Shown piece after piece: positions 13,001 to 24,149 of a DNA stretch of 64,000 bases. The stretch comes from Trematomus loennbergii (lineage: Eukaryota; Chordata; Actinopteri; Perciformes; Nototheniidae). Position 1 is the stretch's first letter. Every line of letters begins with the position of its first letter. The notes under the pieces were generated by a model. The model was not told where the DNA came from. It saw nothing but the letters and a program-made list of their open reading frames with translations, and did no database searches. The position numbers and the translations under genes are program-made. Location: NCBI GenBank assembly GCA_012861695.1, contig JAAOOA010000167.1:242501-306500 (forward strand), in the 5' to 3' direction.

Positions 13001-13048
<48 letters not shown>
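12988..13048. repeat. (GT)n microsatellite, right of LINE
   Basis: GT tract immediately after the LINE's 5' end. Just before it, ccggtgat ... atcaccgg (about 12,958-12,985) forms a short inverted repeat. Confidence 0.9.
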
Positions 13049-13049
<1 letters not shown>

Positions 13050-13051
<2 letters not shown>

Positions 13052-13512
13052 CTCAGAGTGTGTATGGATTTGGGAAATAAACTGTTTAGTATGTGAATAT
13101 ACTCTCTATGGCAGAGCAGTAAAACCTTGTTTAATGATGTGACAAGGTAAAGCAATATTTACAGTTACAATGAATCTGACAGTGACACAGAAACACACTG
13201 TGACACGTTTTATAGTTGTCCTCACAGTCACCTTTACACTTTCACAGGACAGTAAATATAACACATGTTTAACCACAGACTCAGCGCGATGCAGAAAACA
13301 TTTTAACTCGGCAGTAAACCACAGCGAGAGTATTTAGAATCAGCCGTGTGTCTGTGAGAGGAACAAGTCGGTTTAACTGTGAAACCACAAAAACGTTCAT
13401 ATCTTAAAACATAAATGAGAGCTTCACTTTGACAACTAACCAATACATTTGTTCTTCTTCAAAGAAAGAACTATTTATTTAGAATACTTTATAAACAAAT
13501 ATCAGTGCATTC
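13050..13512. other. Intergenic / 3' flank of the long-tailed receptor gene
   Basis: No gene is seen. This is the downstream flank of the minus-strand gene that ends at 13,513. Confidence 0.4.
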
Positions 13513-16500
13513 TTAATTCACCTTTTCATTAAGGTCCACTGCGTGAAACAGTTTTTCAAACTCCATCTTCAGCTGTAACAAAATACAGAACAAATGTTAA
13601 TAATATAGAATATAGCGGTATTATAGGGTAGGCTTTGTTAAAATGTTATATATGTATTTATATCATTTACGGGTAGTAAGCACGATTATAACTATTTCTA
13701 AAGTTCAAGAATAATAATGAGGAATGGTACAAAATCTAATTTTAAGTTGAATGCATGACTCCAGTGAATGGTATGTATGTTAGAAGGTTACCCTTTTGTT
13801 CTATATATAATATATAGTTAAACCAAATGTATATAGTTGTATAAAGTCAAAGCACATTATTTTAAACCCTCATACAACTTACTACACATCCATGTTGTCC
13901 AAAGTTTTCAATAGGATGTTTAAATATCTACCATCCATCCAGTATGACATTAAGCAACATTCATTATAATAATTTAATCCTCAGTCTTACCGGCTGGATT
14001 GTAGAATACAAGGCGTCCTCTGCTACGGATGGCTCTGCGTTGAAAATGTAGGTTATGATACTGGTAACTATCATCTACCAGTCTGAATGTTTTTATTGCC
14101 AACAAGCACAATAAACATCACAATAAAGCCTTTAAAGCTTTACAATCAGTTATATTTCTAATCTCATTGAGTCTCACCCTGTTGTTGAGTTTCTCCCGGG
14201 CCCAAGGTGTAGTAAACGGCTTGGATATGATTGATCCACACCCGATAGAGGGACATAGTTAATCATCTGATATATAAATATTACTATTACTAGAAAATCA
14301 GACCAGTAGTTTTTACAATGTTCTGACAGACAGAAGAAAGGGCCAAAACATGATTATCTTTGGACAAACAGTCCCAAGGTATTTAAAGAGGCCAGATTAT
14401 GCTTTTGTGGTGTCCCCTCTCCTGTAGTGTGTTTTGTAGGTTTTAGTGCATGTAAATGGTCTGCAAAGGCTAACATTCCTGTGTCCCCTCCAGAGGGAGC
14501 TTCTCTCCCAAACACCCCCCCCCATAACATAATTGTCTAAAAGTGTGCCTTTAGATTCCAATTAAGACACAACCGTACTTGACATAAGTAAGAAAAGCAT
14601 GTAAGGTGAAATTAAAGCAGTACTAACACTTCAGTTTTAAGTACCTTTCTTCTTCCTGTTTTTGATACCACAGCATACATCATTTGGCCTGAATCCACTG
14701 CACTGGCCTCTACTGGAACTAGCAACAAAAAAATACATATAGTTGAGTTGACATGACAGATAAATGGACAGACAAATAAGACAGAAAAACAGCCAGTGTT
14801 TATTAAGTACAGAATATTGTTATATTTTAATTAGATATGTAACATCCTTTAAACAATTGGTCGTATTTTAATACCACAAATAACTACACTCTAGTTACTT
14901 GGTACATGACGAAAAAGCCTTTGAATCTTCTATTTGAAAGTCCTAGTATATAATAAGATAAAACCAAACCATGTTGCATCCTTCATAAAGATCTATGTAA
15001 TGTAAGATAATTACATTACGTAGATCTTTATGAAGGATGCAACATGGTTTGTGTTCTCACCTGTGTGATGCTCAGGCGGTCCAGGTGTTAATGTGGACAG
15101 GCAGAGCAACACTGCTCCACAGTAAAGGAAAAACAACATTAAAATCAAACCAGAAACAGAAGAAGATTCAGACATGGCATAACGAGTATGGAAACCATTT
15201 TCTTCCATGCCTCATTTTGTGACAGCAAACATAAATGGATATATTTTTAAGAGGTAGAAGAACCCATACATTAAATACAAATAAAATCTATAGGGAAGCA
15301 GACCTTCGCCAAGACCGACCAAATACCTTCACAGCGTTGAGAAAGATAATTAATGTAATGGCTCAAAATAGAAAAAAAATAGAATAGAAGTGTTTCCTTA
15401 TTATCAACACCTAAATCATGAATGTCACGAAATTCGTTTTTTCATTATTCTTAGGCTTGGGTGTGATGACGTTTAGTCGTCTCATTTAGACACTTGTTAG
15501 CAACCGCCGTTTTGACTTAAAACAAAACGGTCAAATCTCTTCAGCTTGTGTTAACCACAGACCTGATTTCAGGCTTAAACCAAAAAACATACTTCAATAG
15601 AAGGAACACGAAGTACTAAAATGCTGACTCATTTCAGGTTTGTAAAGACTCATTCCTGCAGCTCTCCATAGCCTATAGTAGCAGATTGTTGGTGCATTGT
15701 ATTCGTACCTCTGTGCCGATAACTTTTGCAAAATCGATGTATTCCCACGGCCAGCAGCAGAAGCATCAATGACACAGAGACAAAGATCCACGGGAGAGAG
15801 TGGAGGAAGAGTCTTTAGCTGAAACTGAAATAGGAATGATTAACTTAGGAGCAGCGATAATCACATGTATTTCTTAACATCATTTTGACATGCATCACCA
15901 AAGTGATGAACACATTATAAATCAATACGTATAATACTATTAAATAATATAAATATTCTGCAATTTTTGTACTTTAAGTATATTTTGATGCCATTAGTTT
16001 TGTCCTATTACTTGTACAATTTAGTACAAGTAATACTGTAGGAGAATTGAAGAAATACCCAAGATCTGAGTATTTCTTCCACTTATCATTCTATTCAAAG
16101 ATTCAAAAGGTTAAATGTAATATCATATACACAACTACAGTATAGTTGTGTATATGATATAAACAACTTGGGTCACAGGTTCCTCAACAATGCAAGACAT
16201 TACAAAAAATATAAGATATAAGTATTTTACTTGTAACTTGTAACATAACATGTAATTAAATATCAGAGTACAAAGGTTATATCTCACCTCTGACAGTCAG
16301 CCGGCTCTCTGGTGATTCTCCACCGTCAGGGATGCTGCACTTGTAGAGTCCTTCATCAGATTTAGAAACTCTTGGATGTTCAGGTTCTCTGAAGGCTGCT
16401 CCTGATGAGGCGGCCATCTTTATAGAAGTCAGCTGAGAGGATGGAGGAAGTGGTCGTCTTGTTTCTGCAGCTCAGAGTCACAGATTCTCCCTCCATCACA

Positions 16501-17950
16501 GGAAGCACAGGACTCTCCAGGATCACAGAGCCACCTGAACAACATCGGGATCAAACATTCAGTTTGAGTTTTGTAGAAGAGTTATTTACAAGAGAACAAT
16601 TGTTAATTTAGACGAAGGCATTGTGAAGATACTGAGATGTAAAGTCAGGTTGAACATGCCCAGAAATGATAAATATCACATTGATGAATAAATCAGAAAT
16701 CAGAGTGTGTTATTTATATAATATTTGTGGACAATTATTAAAATGACATCGGAGACAGGAGAAAACCACAATTTTTTTAGATTTAAGAAACATATTTGTC
16801 TGCAATTGTGTGACTTTAATCCAATGTAGGCTTGCTTAATAACACGCTCAGCTTTGCGCACGCTGTTTGCTTTTATTGCACTTCCTTGAGGAATTCTGTT
16901 CTTTATTTACAATATTAAGATAAAAAAAATGTTTTTTGCCTCAAGGATATGTTTATTTTATAACCTTGGCATCATTGCACTTTTTTTGTTCTTCTAACAA
17001 ACATTGTATAGAAAGAATATGTAAATGTCAACATACCGGTGATAATGACGTTCACAGAGTTGCTTTTCTTCCCTCCAGCCTCACACCAGTAATCTCCACT
17101 GTCCTCTTTATAAGGAGATTTAATGTTGCATTTATTCTCATGAAACAAGCCCCATTTTGAACCATCACAAGTTTCCTTTCCTGCTTTGCTCCACCGTAAA
17201 ATGTTCACATCAGTCAAACCATCGAAGCCCACACATCTTAAAGAGAACGGCTCATATTCAAAGACCTGAAGTCTGGATGGTTCGATCCAAACATCTGCAT
17301 CTGAAACTCAAAAATACATTTTGTTGTTGAGATTAATATATAGCACTTTAAATAAAGTTATGATTTGTTTTGCTTTTTGTAAACAAGCTTCTTACCAACT
17401 TTCTGTTCACAGAGCTGCAGAAACACCGTCATCCCTGCAGAGACAACAGAGACAAACATCAGACGGATTGTTTATATTAGATTTGATTACCTTATATATT
17501 TGATGGATAATACTTTTAAAACAATTTGAAAAATCTTAAAATGTTAATCATTTGTATATATTATATGGAGGTAGATTTGTCTCAATATTATGTGTTCGGA
17601 CAGATCAATAACCCGTGTGTAAATGTAAATTCCCAAAAGGATTTGTAAAATAACAGAAATATGAATGGAATGTGTAAAGAATTTATAAAATGCACGTCAA
17701 GCAGCAATTACTTTTCAGACTACATCTAAAATGCTTGAAACCACATCATCGTCCCAAAATGGCAGTGACACACGTAGACTTTTTTTACATTTACACACGG
17801 GTTAGTGATCTGTTCACACAAATAATATTGACACAAATCTAGCTCCATATGTTCCTTTAGCTAATATGATCTAGTAACATCTTTTATATGAAAAACATCA
17901 GATAAGACTCAGTACTCACACAGTGTGATGCAGAGCGCTGTGGCCTCCAT
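13513..17950 (-). CDS. Fc-receptor-like protein, two Ig domains, long tyrosine-bearing tail
   Basis: Exons inferred from splice borders: 17,920-17,950 ([10 protein letters not shown] start, 31 bp); 17,396-17,434 ([12 protein letters not shown], rest of the signal peptide); Ig1 17,037-17,300 ([10 protein letters not shown] ... [11 protein letters not shown]); Ig2 16,288-16,534 ([22 protein letters not shown] ending YKCSIPDGG); transmembrane 15,709-15,818 ([17 protein letters not shown]); a possible exon at about 15,060-15,110; tail exons 14,645-14,718 (MMYAVVSKT), about 14,178-14,230 (AVYYTLG), 13,991-14,034 (ALYSTIQP) and the terminal exon 13,513-13,572 ending [11 protein letters not shown] and stop. 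The tail tyrosines are ITIM-like but lack the strict -2 residue. Fish Fc-receptor-like proteins of this shape are leukocyte surface receptors; an inhibitory role is inference. Single-base losses break frame in Ig2 (near 16,385) and at the start of the transmembrane exon. Confidence 0.72.
14385..14520. repeat. Dispersed repeat in intron, paralogue of 9,334-9,470
   Basis: Shares the aaagaggcc ... ctccagagggag layout with 9,334-9,470 and ends in a C-run. It is intronic in the long-tailed receptor gene. Confidence 0.5.
14966..15050. repeat. Near-perfect palindrome, arms about 39 bp
   Basis: The left arm begins aaaccatgttgcatcc and the right arm ends ggatgcaacatggttt, around a short AT loop (agataat). 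I see one mismatch in the arms (atctatg versus atctacg). The transcript could form a long hairpin beside a possible exon at 15,060. Confidence 0.9.
16120..16160. repeat. Short palindrome, arms about 18 bp
   Basis: atatcatatacacaacta and tagttgtgtatatgatat face each other around cagta. It lies in the intron between Ig2 and the transmembrane exon. Confidence 0.85.
17563..17850. mobile_element. MITE with about 70-bp terminal inverted repeats in intron 1
   Basis: The left end atatggaggtagatttgt is mirrored by acaaatctagctccatat at the right end. The inverted arms continue inward through acccgtgtgtaaatg / catttacacacgggt. The interior is about 150 bp with no frame. The superfamily was not assigned. 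Confidence 0.75.
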
Positions 17951-18897
17951 GGCGTCTGGCTGCTGACTGAGTGAACCTCACACTGAAATGTAAAAAGAAG
18001 AAGAGGGGGGTCTCTTCCTGTGGCTCACTAATGAAACGCCTTGTAGCTCAGACGCGTGTCATGGAAGGAAATACGTGTCAGTGGTGGGGTTAATATTAGA
18101 GGCCAAACTCTCATGTGAGAAAGACAACTTTACGTCTTGATGTTTAAACAGACAAACAAAAAGCATTATGACATGACGGAAAACTATGCTTTAACACAAC
18201 TGCTTACACAGAATTAAACATTGTTATGATGCATTCTTTAAAATATGGAGTACCATAAGGCTCAATTATTGCCACATCTGTATTGCCACATTTGCCAAAT
18301 TCCCCAGAGAAACATCATTGACAGTTTTGATTTTGTTTTTAAATCCTTCTTATGCACGTGATACCTATTCAATATATGTGTTTATTATAATAATAATATA
18401 ATAATAATAATAATATTAACAATATAATTAAAAGGCAGTTTGAAAAGGTGATTTTAACATAAATAACATCTGGTCAATGACCTGGTCCTTGGTTTGATTT
18501 GGTCAGAATAAAGCAACATCTACAATAGACCTGTATATTAAAGTCAAATCATTCATTTTAATTTAATTCACATCCTTAAATAATAATATGTAACAAACTG
18601 CCACCTTTATTACTTTCATCCGTTATGCAGGTGATTGTAGAACTACATGAGAAAATAAAGGCCCAGATGTATTAATGCATGAGTCTTGTGATCAGCAGTC
18701 CCTTTGTTAATACACAACCTTGATCAGCCCTTCACTTAACCACACAGAACATCAGGCTACCTTAAAGTACTCGGTGTCCAGATAAATTTAGTTTTACTGC
18801 ACGTGTTTGCCGGTGGTTTTCAGACGCTGGCTGCACGTGAGCTGAGGGGCCCGTCTACCTGTTTCTGTCTGTGGGTTCCTCGTGTGGTTTTTATTCT
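17951..18897. other. Upstream region of the long-tailed receptor; AT-rich
   Basis: No gene is seen. An (ATA)n-rich tract lies at about 18,380-18,425. The 5' control region of the minus-strand receptor gene should be at the left edge, but no core promoter motif was recognised. Confidence 0.4.
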
Positions 18898-18907
18898 GAA
18901 AGTGAAA
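18898..18907 (+). promoter_or_regulatory. Interferon-response-like element (GAAANNGAAA)
   Basis: GAAAGTGAAA fits the ISRE/IRF core GAAANNGAAA. It sits about 60 bp upstream of an ATG that opens a 57-codon frame ending at a strong splice donor. Function is inferred from motif and position only. Confidence 0.35.
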
Positions 18908-18968
18908 GAAGAAGAAGCTGAAACTGTAACGAGGGGCTAAAGCTACAAGAGCAAGAACAGTGGCCCTC

Positions 18969-19139
18969 ATGTTGGAGGAAAGTCTGCTGAAAGTTCACTA
19001 TCTGTCGGTGGCTGCTAAGGGAAATAACCCACATGCAAACAAGCTAGTTGCATTTCAGTGTTTGATTACAAAGCTTAAAGACAGACAGAGGCTGCAGGAC
19101 ACTTATACTCTGCAGGCTGATGAAGGGAAGTGGAAACAG
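18969..19139 (+). CDS. Possible first coding exon of an unrecognised gene
   Basis: From the ATG at 18,969 the frame is open for exactly 57 codons (MLEESLLKVHYLSV ... DEGKWKQ) and then meets CAG|GTGAGC, a strong splice donor in phase 0. An ISRE-like motif lies just upstream. I do not recognise the protein. The donor end is repeated at 9,481-9,525, so it was copied with its flank. No following exon was found; a SINE and a broken LINE lie directly downstream, so it may be an orphan fragment. Confidence 0.3.
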
Positions 19140-19149
19140 GTGAGCAGGT

Positions 19150-19315
19150 GAACCAGGGAAATCAGGGGGTAGCAAGTTTGAATCCCACTGCAGTCAGCAT
19201 GTCGTTGTGTCCCTGAGACACTTCACCCCAAATTGCTCCTGTGGGGATTGTCCACAGCACTGAATGTAAGTCGCTTTGGATAAAAGCGTCTAACAAATGA
19301 CATGTAATGTAATCT
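19150..19315 (+). mobile_element. tRNA-derived SINE fragment
   Basis: It starts with a B-box-like ggtagcaagtttgaatccc and ends with gtcgctttggataaaagcg, tctaacaaatgac and atgtaatgtaat repeats, the tail type common in fish SINEs. The paralogous site at 9,481-9,610 lacks it. Confidence 0.65.
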
Positions 19316-19389
19316 AATGTGACTGCACTCTGAGAAGTGAGGAGTTCAACATGACTCTGAGATTGTGGAGACATCTGGTGGACAGAGGG

Positions 19390-21045
19390 AGGAAATACAC
19401 TGCATCCATTTTTATTCAGCTGGAAGCTGTAAGGCCAAGACAGTTGGAGCAAGTATTTTATTACTTATAAATACCTCTCTTAGCTCAGGATGTGTTCCAG
19501 CTGCCTTCAAACATACCATGGTCAAGCCACTACTTAAAAAGAAAAATCTCGACCCTCCATTCTCGCAAATTTTAGGCCCATCTCCCAGCTACCTTTTTTA
19601 TCTAAAGCCCTGGAGCGAGTAGTCTACACCCAGCTGCAGTCTTTTTTAACCATGCATGGCATCCATGAAAAGTTTCAGTCTGCTTCAAACCCATGCACAG
19701 CACTGAAACAGCCCTTTTAAGAGTTTTTAATGATCTGCTCCTAGCCGCCGACTCAGGTAGCCCAGCTGTCTTGGTGCTGTTAGACCTGACAGCTGCCTTT
19801 GACACTGTGGACCATAGCATCCTGTTGTCACGGCTTGAACAGTCCGCTGGCATCACAGGCTCTGCCCTTGCATGGTTCAGGTCCTACCTGACAGACCGTA
19901 GCTTCTCAGTGCAGCTAGGTGCCTTCTCCTCTGCCAAAGCCCCTCTTACCTGTGGGGTTCCCCAAGGCTCGATTTTGGGCCCCATCCTTTTTCTACTGTA
20001 CATACTGCCCCTAGGTTCAATTCTCACAACACACAACATCCCCACATCTGCCACTCAATTCAAATGTAAACTCATTACAGCTATTGATGGACTGCTTAGC
20101 AGAGATCAAATCCTGGCTGAGCCAAAATGTCCTCAACCTCAATGAGAGCAAGACTGAGGTTATCTTTTTTGGACCCCAACCTCTAGCCTCCCAGGTTGAT
20201 ATTCTGGGATCCCTCAAAAATAATATCCTCCCCTCTGTCACGAACCTTGGAGTGACCTTCAATAGCGCTTTTAAATTCGATAAGCAGGTCAGCAGCGTAG
20301 TCAAAACCTGCTTTTTTAAAATACGACTATTGGCCTAGACCAAGTCGTTCTTATCTTTCAAAGACCTGGAAAGGGTTATTAACGCCTTTGTTACCTCGAG
20401 GTTGGACTACTGCAACGCTCTGTACGTGGGTATGGACCAGGCGTCAATTAAACGCCTGCAGCTAGTGCAGAACGCAGCTGCACATTTGCTGACTGGCCAC
20501 AAAAAGCGCGACCACATCACCCCTATTCTGGCCTCACTGCACTGGCTTCCAATTCGTTTCTGAATTGATTTTAAACTCCTTTTATTTGTTTTTAAAGCAC
20601 TAAATGGGCTGGCTCCGGCCTATATAGCTGAACTCCTCCAGCGCTACACCCCAGCCAGAGCTTTAAGGTCTGCTGACCAGCTGCTGCTGGTAGTGCCCAA
20701 GACCAGGCTCAAAACCCGAGGTCACCGAGCCTTCGCAGCAGCTGGCCCCAGCCTCTGGAACACTCTGCCCCTCCATGTGAGGTCGGCCCAGACCCTAGGG
20801 GTTTTTAAATCTACTCTTAAAACACACTTCTTCTGTCTGGCCTTCTAGTCAGAGCGGAGCACGACTCCTGATTTTTCCTGTGTTTTTTTTTTTATATATC
20901 TGTTGTAATTTATTGTCTTTTATTGTGATTGTAGTAATGTGTTTTATGATTGTAGTATTTATTACATGTACAGCACTTTGGCCCGACCAAAAATCGCTTT
21001 TAAATGTGCTCTATAAATAAACTTTGATTTGATTTGATTTGATTT
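19390..21045 (+). mobile_element. Broken L2-type LINE, reverse transcriptase with active site deleted
   Basis: Plus-strand remnant. Recognisable pieces are VKPLLKKKNLD (about 19,520), [46 protein letters not shown] (about 19,955-19,990), then a jump to [13 protein letters not shown] (about 20,130-20,170) and a C-terminal part with SLWNTLPLHVRSA (about 20,750-20,790). The CYADDTQ block expected between LPLGSIL and the DGLLS segment is gone. Several frames are used. The 3' end is a run of tttga repeats at 21,018-21,045, usual for this clade. Confidence 0.8.
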
Positions 21046-21158
21046 ACATCAAAATGTAGTTATTATACCTGAAAGCATGCAGATGTTTCCATTACAAATA
21101 AAGTAGGTTATTGGTTAATATGTAATATTCAAAGGAAGGTCATATGATCAGCTGTCTC

Positions 21159-21632
21159 TGTCACAGTTCTGCTTTCTCATCACCTATTTTCTGCAGTAAC
21201 ATTCCTTAGTCACCTGGTAGCCACACCCTGTCTCTCTCTCTCACTCTGTTACACCCATCAGCTCCATTAGTATATAGGCCCACTTCACTTTCACCTCAGT
21301 GCCAGATCGTACTTTGCAGCATGCCAGTCTTTCCCGCATTACCTTCCAGATTGCTCTCCCGTTTCGACCCTGCCTGTCCCTGACCAGCCTGCCTCGCCTG
21401 TTTCCTGACCCTGCCTGTACCCGGACTATTCTGCCTTGCCTGCTCCCTGACCCGGTCTGTACCTGTGACTCCCGTCTTGCTTTCTCCTGGAACCCTCGCC
21501 TGTCCCCGACCAGCCCTTTGCCTACTATCTGCCTTTTCGTCTCCTACCAGTTTATTGCCTTAAATAAAGCTGGTTACCGACTATCCCAGGTTTCCCGTGT
21601 GTTGCATTTTGGTCCTCAGCTCGTTTGTGACA
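21159..21632 (+). mobile_element. Solo LTR with 5-bp target duplication
   Basis: It starts TGTCACAG and ends TTTGTGACA, flanked on both sides by gtctc (21,154-21,158 and 21,633-21,637). It holds an aataaa signal near 21,562. No internal region is present, so it is what recombination between two LTRs leaves behind. Probably Gypsy-type by its TGT...ACA ends and 5-bp duplication. Confidence 0.75.
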
Positions 21633-21799
21633 GTCTCCTGAATAGTCAGTTGACTAAAACACTGCAGATAATTAGATATCATAACAAAAATGATAAAACA
21701 ATCTTATCTTATTATAATACATAATAGAACTAAAAACTATTTGATAAGCTTCAGTGAAACAAAAACATTAAAAAAAATTTGGAGCCCGTCCAGCTAGCT

Positions 21800-22075
21800 T
21801 GTGCTATGTTGGCCACCCTCTTATTAATTGGTGTGAAAATGGAGGCAATTGGACAATGTCAAATATTTAGCTGTTGGTACAGGGACACAGGCATATCTCT
21901 TATGCCTTCATACAGGGAGCTGATACTTGGACTGTGCTATTTTGGCCACCCTCTAAAATTGGTGTGAAAATGGAGACAATTGGACAATGTCAAATATTAA
22001 GCTGAAGTGACCTTTAATCTTGGTACACGGGCATATCTCTTATGCCTTGACACAAGGAGCTGATACTTGGACTGT
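21800..22075. repeat. Tandem repeat, about 135-bp unit, two copies plus
   Basis: gtgctatgttggccaccctc recurs at about 21,801, 21,934 and 22,074. Each is followed by ggtgtgaaaatggag and caattggacaatgtcaaata, then by ggcatatctcttatgcctt. Confidence 0.75.
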
Positions 22076-22076
22076 G

Positions 22077-22265
22077 CTATGTTAGCCACACCATGGTGCC
22101 CTTGAGCAAGGCACCGGACATCCCCCTTCCCCCCTCACTCCCATTGCTCCCTGGGCGCTGTACAATAGCTGCCCACTAGTACTAGGATGGGTTAAATGCA
22201 GAGGCCACATTTCACTGTGTGCTGTGTGCTCTGCATGTGTGACCATTAAAGAGGGGTTCATCCTC
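22077..22265. mobile_element. SINE-like interspersed repeat
   Basis: cccttgagcaaggcacc ... tgcccactagtac ... tgggttaaatgcagagg ... gtgtgaccattaaagagg is a common fish SINE-like consensus. It ends at a short (CTAT)n stretch. Confidence 0.55.
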
Positions 22266-22289
22266 CCATTCTATCTATCTAATAGAGTA

Positions 22290-22410
22290 TTTCTACACTC
22301 TGGGACTTCTACTTTTACTCAAGTACAAGATCTGAGTATTTCTACTTTCACTCTAGTATAAGATCTGAGTACTTCTACTTTTACTCAAGTATAAGATCTG
22401 AGTACTGTGC
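22290..22410. repeat. Tandem repeat, about 33-36 bp unit, three copies
   Basis: The phrase acttctacttttactc ... aagatctgagta is repeated three times with small changes. A related piece is at 16,060-16,085. Confidence 0.7.
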
Positions 22411-22440
22411 AGCCTACTTGTACGACTGACAAAAGTAATA

Positions 22441-23210
22441 TTTGAGCAGAAACTACAAACTTATTTTAAGTGTTTATTTAAACATGTAAGTAAAAAATGT
22501 AGTTGTCACTCCGGATTTAGTTTGAACTTATCAAAGAACATGCACGTATCACAAGAACAAACTTTTATCTATCAACTGAAGTTGAAAATCACAGGAAATA
22601 TGAAAAAGAAACACATTTTGAACTCGTATTTCCAAAAGCAAATATCATCCAAAGGGTACACGAGCATATTTCAAAATAAACCTTATTAAAACTGTTCATT
22701 ATCTTGATTACAGAAAAAGGAGTAGTGGATAACATGTTTACAGAAAACATTGATATAAAAAATATATATTTCAAATCCAGTAATCATGCAAAAATAACAG
22801 TTCTTGAGACAATTACAAAATTTGAGCTAATTTACATTAGCTCACATTTTGTAATGGATTTATTTAACCTGTTTATATGAGTTCTATATTGAGATTCTTA
22901 ATCATATAATGCGTACAATTGATAGGCATTAACACATTCAGTCAAATATAAAAAGCGGTGGTTTGAAAAAGGCAGATCTGTTCACCAATAAATATGTTTT
23001 GAAAGTTTAATATACCAGAATGATAAAGGTAAAGTGGGTTTTATATCTATACCATATACAATGTGATCTCTGAGTCATGCTGTTCCTCAATGTTATAATC
23101 TGGTATCTTTCTCTCATGACTTCCTGGTGCTGATAAAGCACCGACTTCTCCAGGAGTATAGACTTTGCAATTCAATGCATTTACTTTTCACGTTATATAC
23201 TGTGCAGGAG
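22441..23210. other. Start of duplication unit 2; intergenic
   Basis: From about 22,620 (tttccaaaagcaaatatcatc) the sequence is alignable with 39,440 onward, marking the left edge of the duplicated block. A palindrome (attagctcaca and mirror) lies at about 22,815-22,853. No gene is seen. Confidence 0.5.
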
Positions 23211-23216
23211 TTTATT
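23211..23216 (-). terminator. Poly(A) signal of the butyrophilin-like/lamin-tail gene, copy 2
   Basis: The reverse complement reads AATAAA about 28 nt past the stop codon of the last lamin-tail exon. The same signal is at 39,734-39,739 in copy 3. This supports the lamin-tail exon as the gene's last exon. Confidence 0.55.
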
Positions 23217-23243
23217 TGCAACCTGTGATGAAGCAGGGTATGA

Positions 23244-24149
23244 TCAACTGAAGGAAAACAATATGAGAGCAGAACTAAAGAGGTCAGTTTTTATCTTTGG
23301 ATAATTGATTTTAACTACGATGTGTTGGTCCTCTCCAGTGTTGCTGCAGAGGGAAAACTGCAGTTTGTCTCCAGGGCTCCAGTACTGCAGATCCTCCCAC
23401 ACCAGGTCAGCAGGATTATTACTGAGACGTTTATGTGTTATCTGTAAATACAAAGGTCACAGACAAGAAAAATCATTAAGTCATTAAAGCTATACAAGGT
23501 CTGCACCAATACAGTATGTGACTTGCACTATTTGTATTTATTTCATGTCTTAATTACAGTGTAGAAGTATATCGTATGTAGTTGGAGGAGGATGGCAACA
23601 ACTTCACTGTAACTGTTCAAGCCTTTAAATCCTATATTATGTTTTTATTTTTTAAAGATGCAACTGTGAAACTCACAGTGACATCTCCTCCAGCGTTGAG
23701 TTTGAAAGAGTCCTCAAATGTGTACGTGTAGGGTGTTGACTTGTTAAATTGCAGTTTAACTCCCAACCTCCCAGCTGTTGGTCCTGCAGGAGGTACATTG
23801 GGAGGGCGAGACACAGAATAGAGAAGTTATTAATGTTAGAATGTTGAAGTTAAATTCACTGTGTTTATAGATAACATTAAAACAAGACAACATGGATTAT
23901 TGGGTAATCAACAAGTCATTCTCTTACTTTGAACCGCTCATTGGGTTAGGGTTGAGTTACTGTTCTACATATACCTAAAGTTATTCACAAGATTACCGTT
24001 ACCTCGTGGAACGTGTTTTTCAGACAGAAAGATTGGCGTGTGTTGACCTCAATGATAAATCCTGAATGTGAATCCTGAGAGTAACAGCTGGTCTGGTTTG
24101 GCTCCTTAGAGTGAGAAGTATCAGGTTCTACATCTTTCTTTGTGTGTTC
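23244..24149 (-). CDS. Lamin tail domain exons of copy 2
   Basis: Three exons. The first (49 codons) ends GFIIEVNTRQSFCLKNTFHE and a splice donor. The second begins DQQLGGWEL and ends FKLNAGGDVT at GTGAGT. The third runs ITHKRLSNNPADLVWEDLQYW, then SPGDKLQFSLCSNTGED and QHIVVKI, to a stop. The order LGGW-L-K-R, F-L-AGG-VT, DLVW, W..GD.L, S.TGE matches the lamin tail fold found at the C-terminus of nuclear lamins and LMNTD proteins. One A is missing in an A-run of exon 2 (near 23,757) compared with copy 3, shifting the frame. Confidence 0.85.

Noticed and set aside
15011..15208. Separate small membrane protein ([20 protein letters not shown])
   Set aside because: It overlaps an intron/possible exon of the long-tailed receptor and one arm of a palindrome; an exon of that gene is the simpler reading, though unproved.
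21299..21724. 141-codon frame with Pro/Cys/Leu-rich peptide
   Set aside because: It lies almost wholly inside the solo LTR, where pyrimidine-rich sequence gives chance frames.
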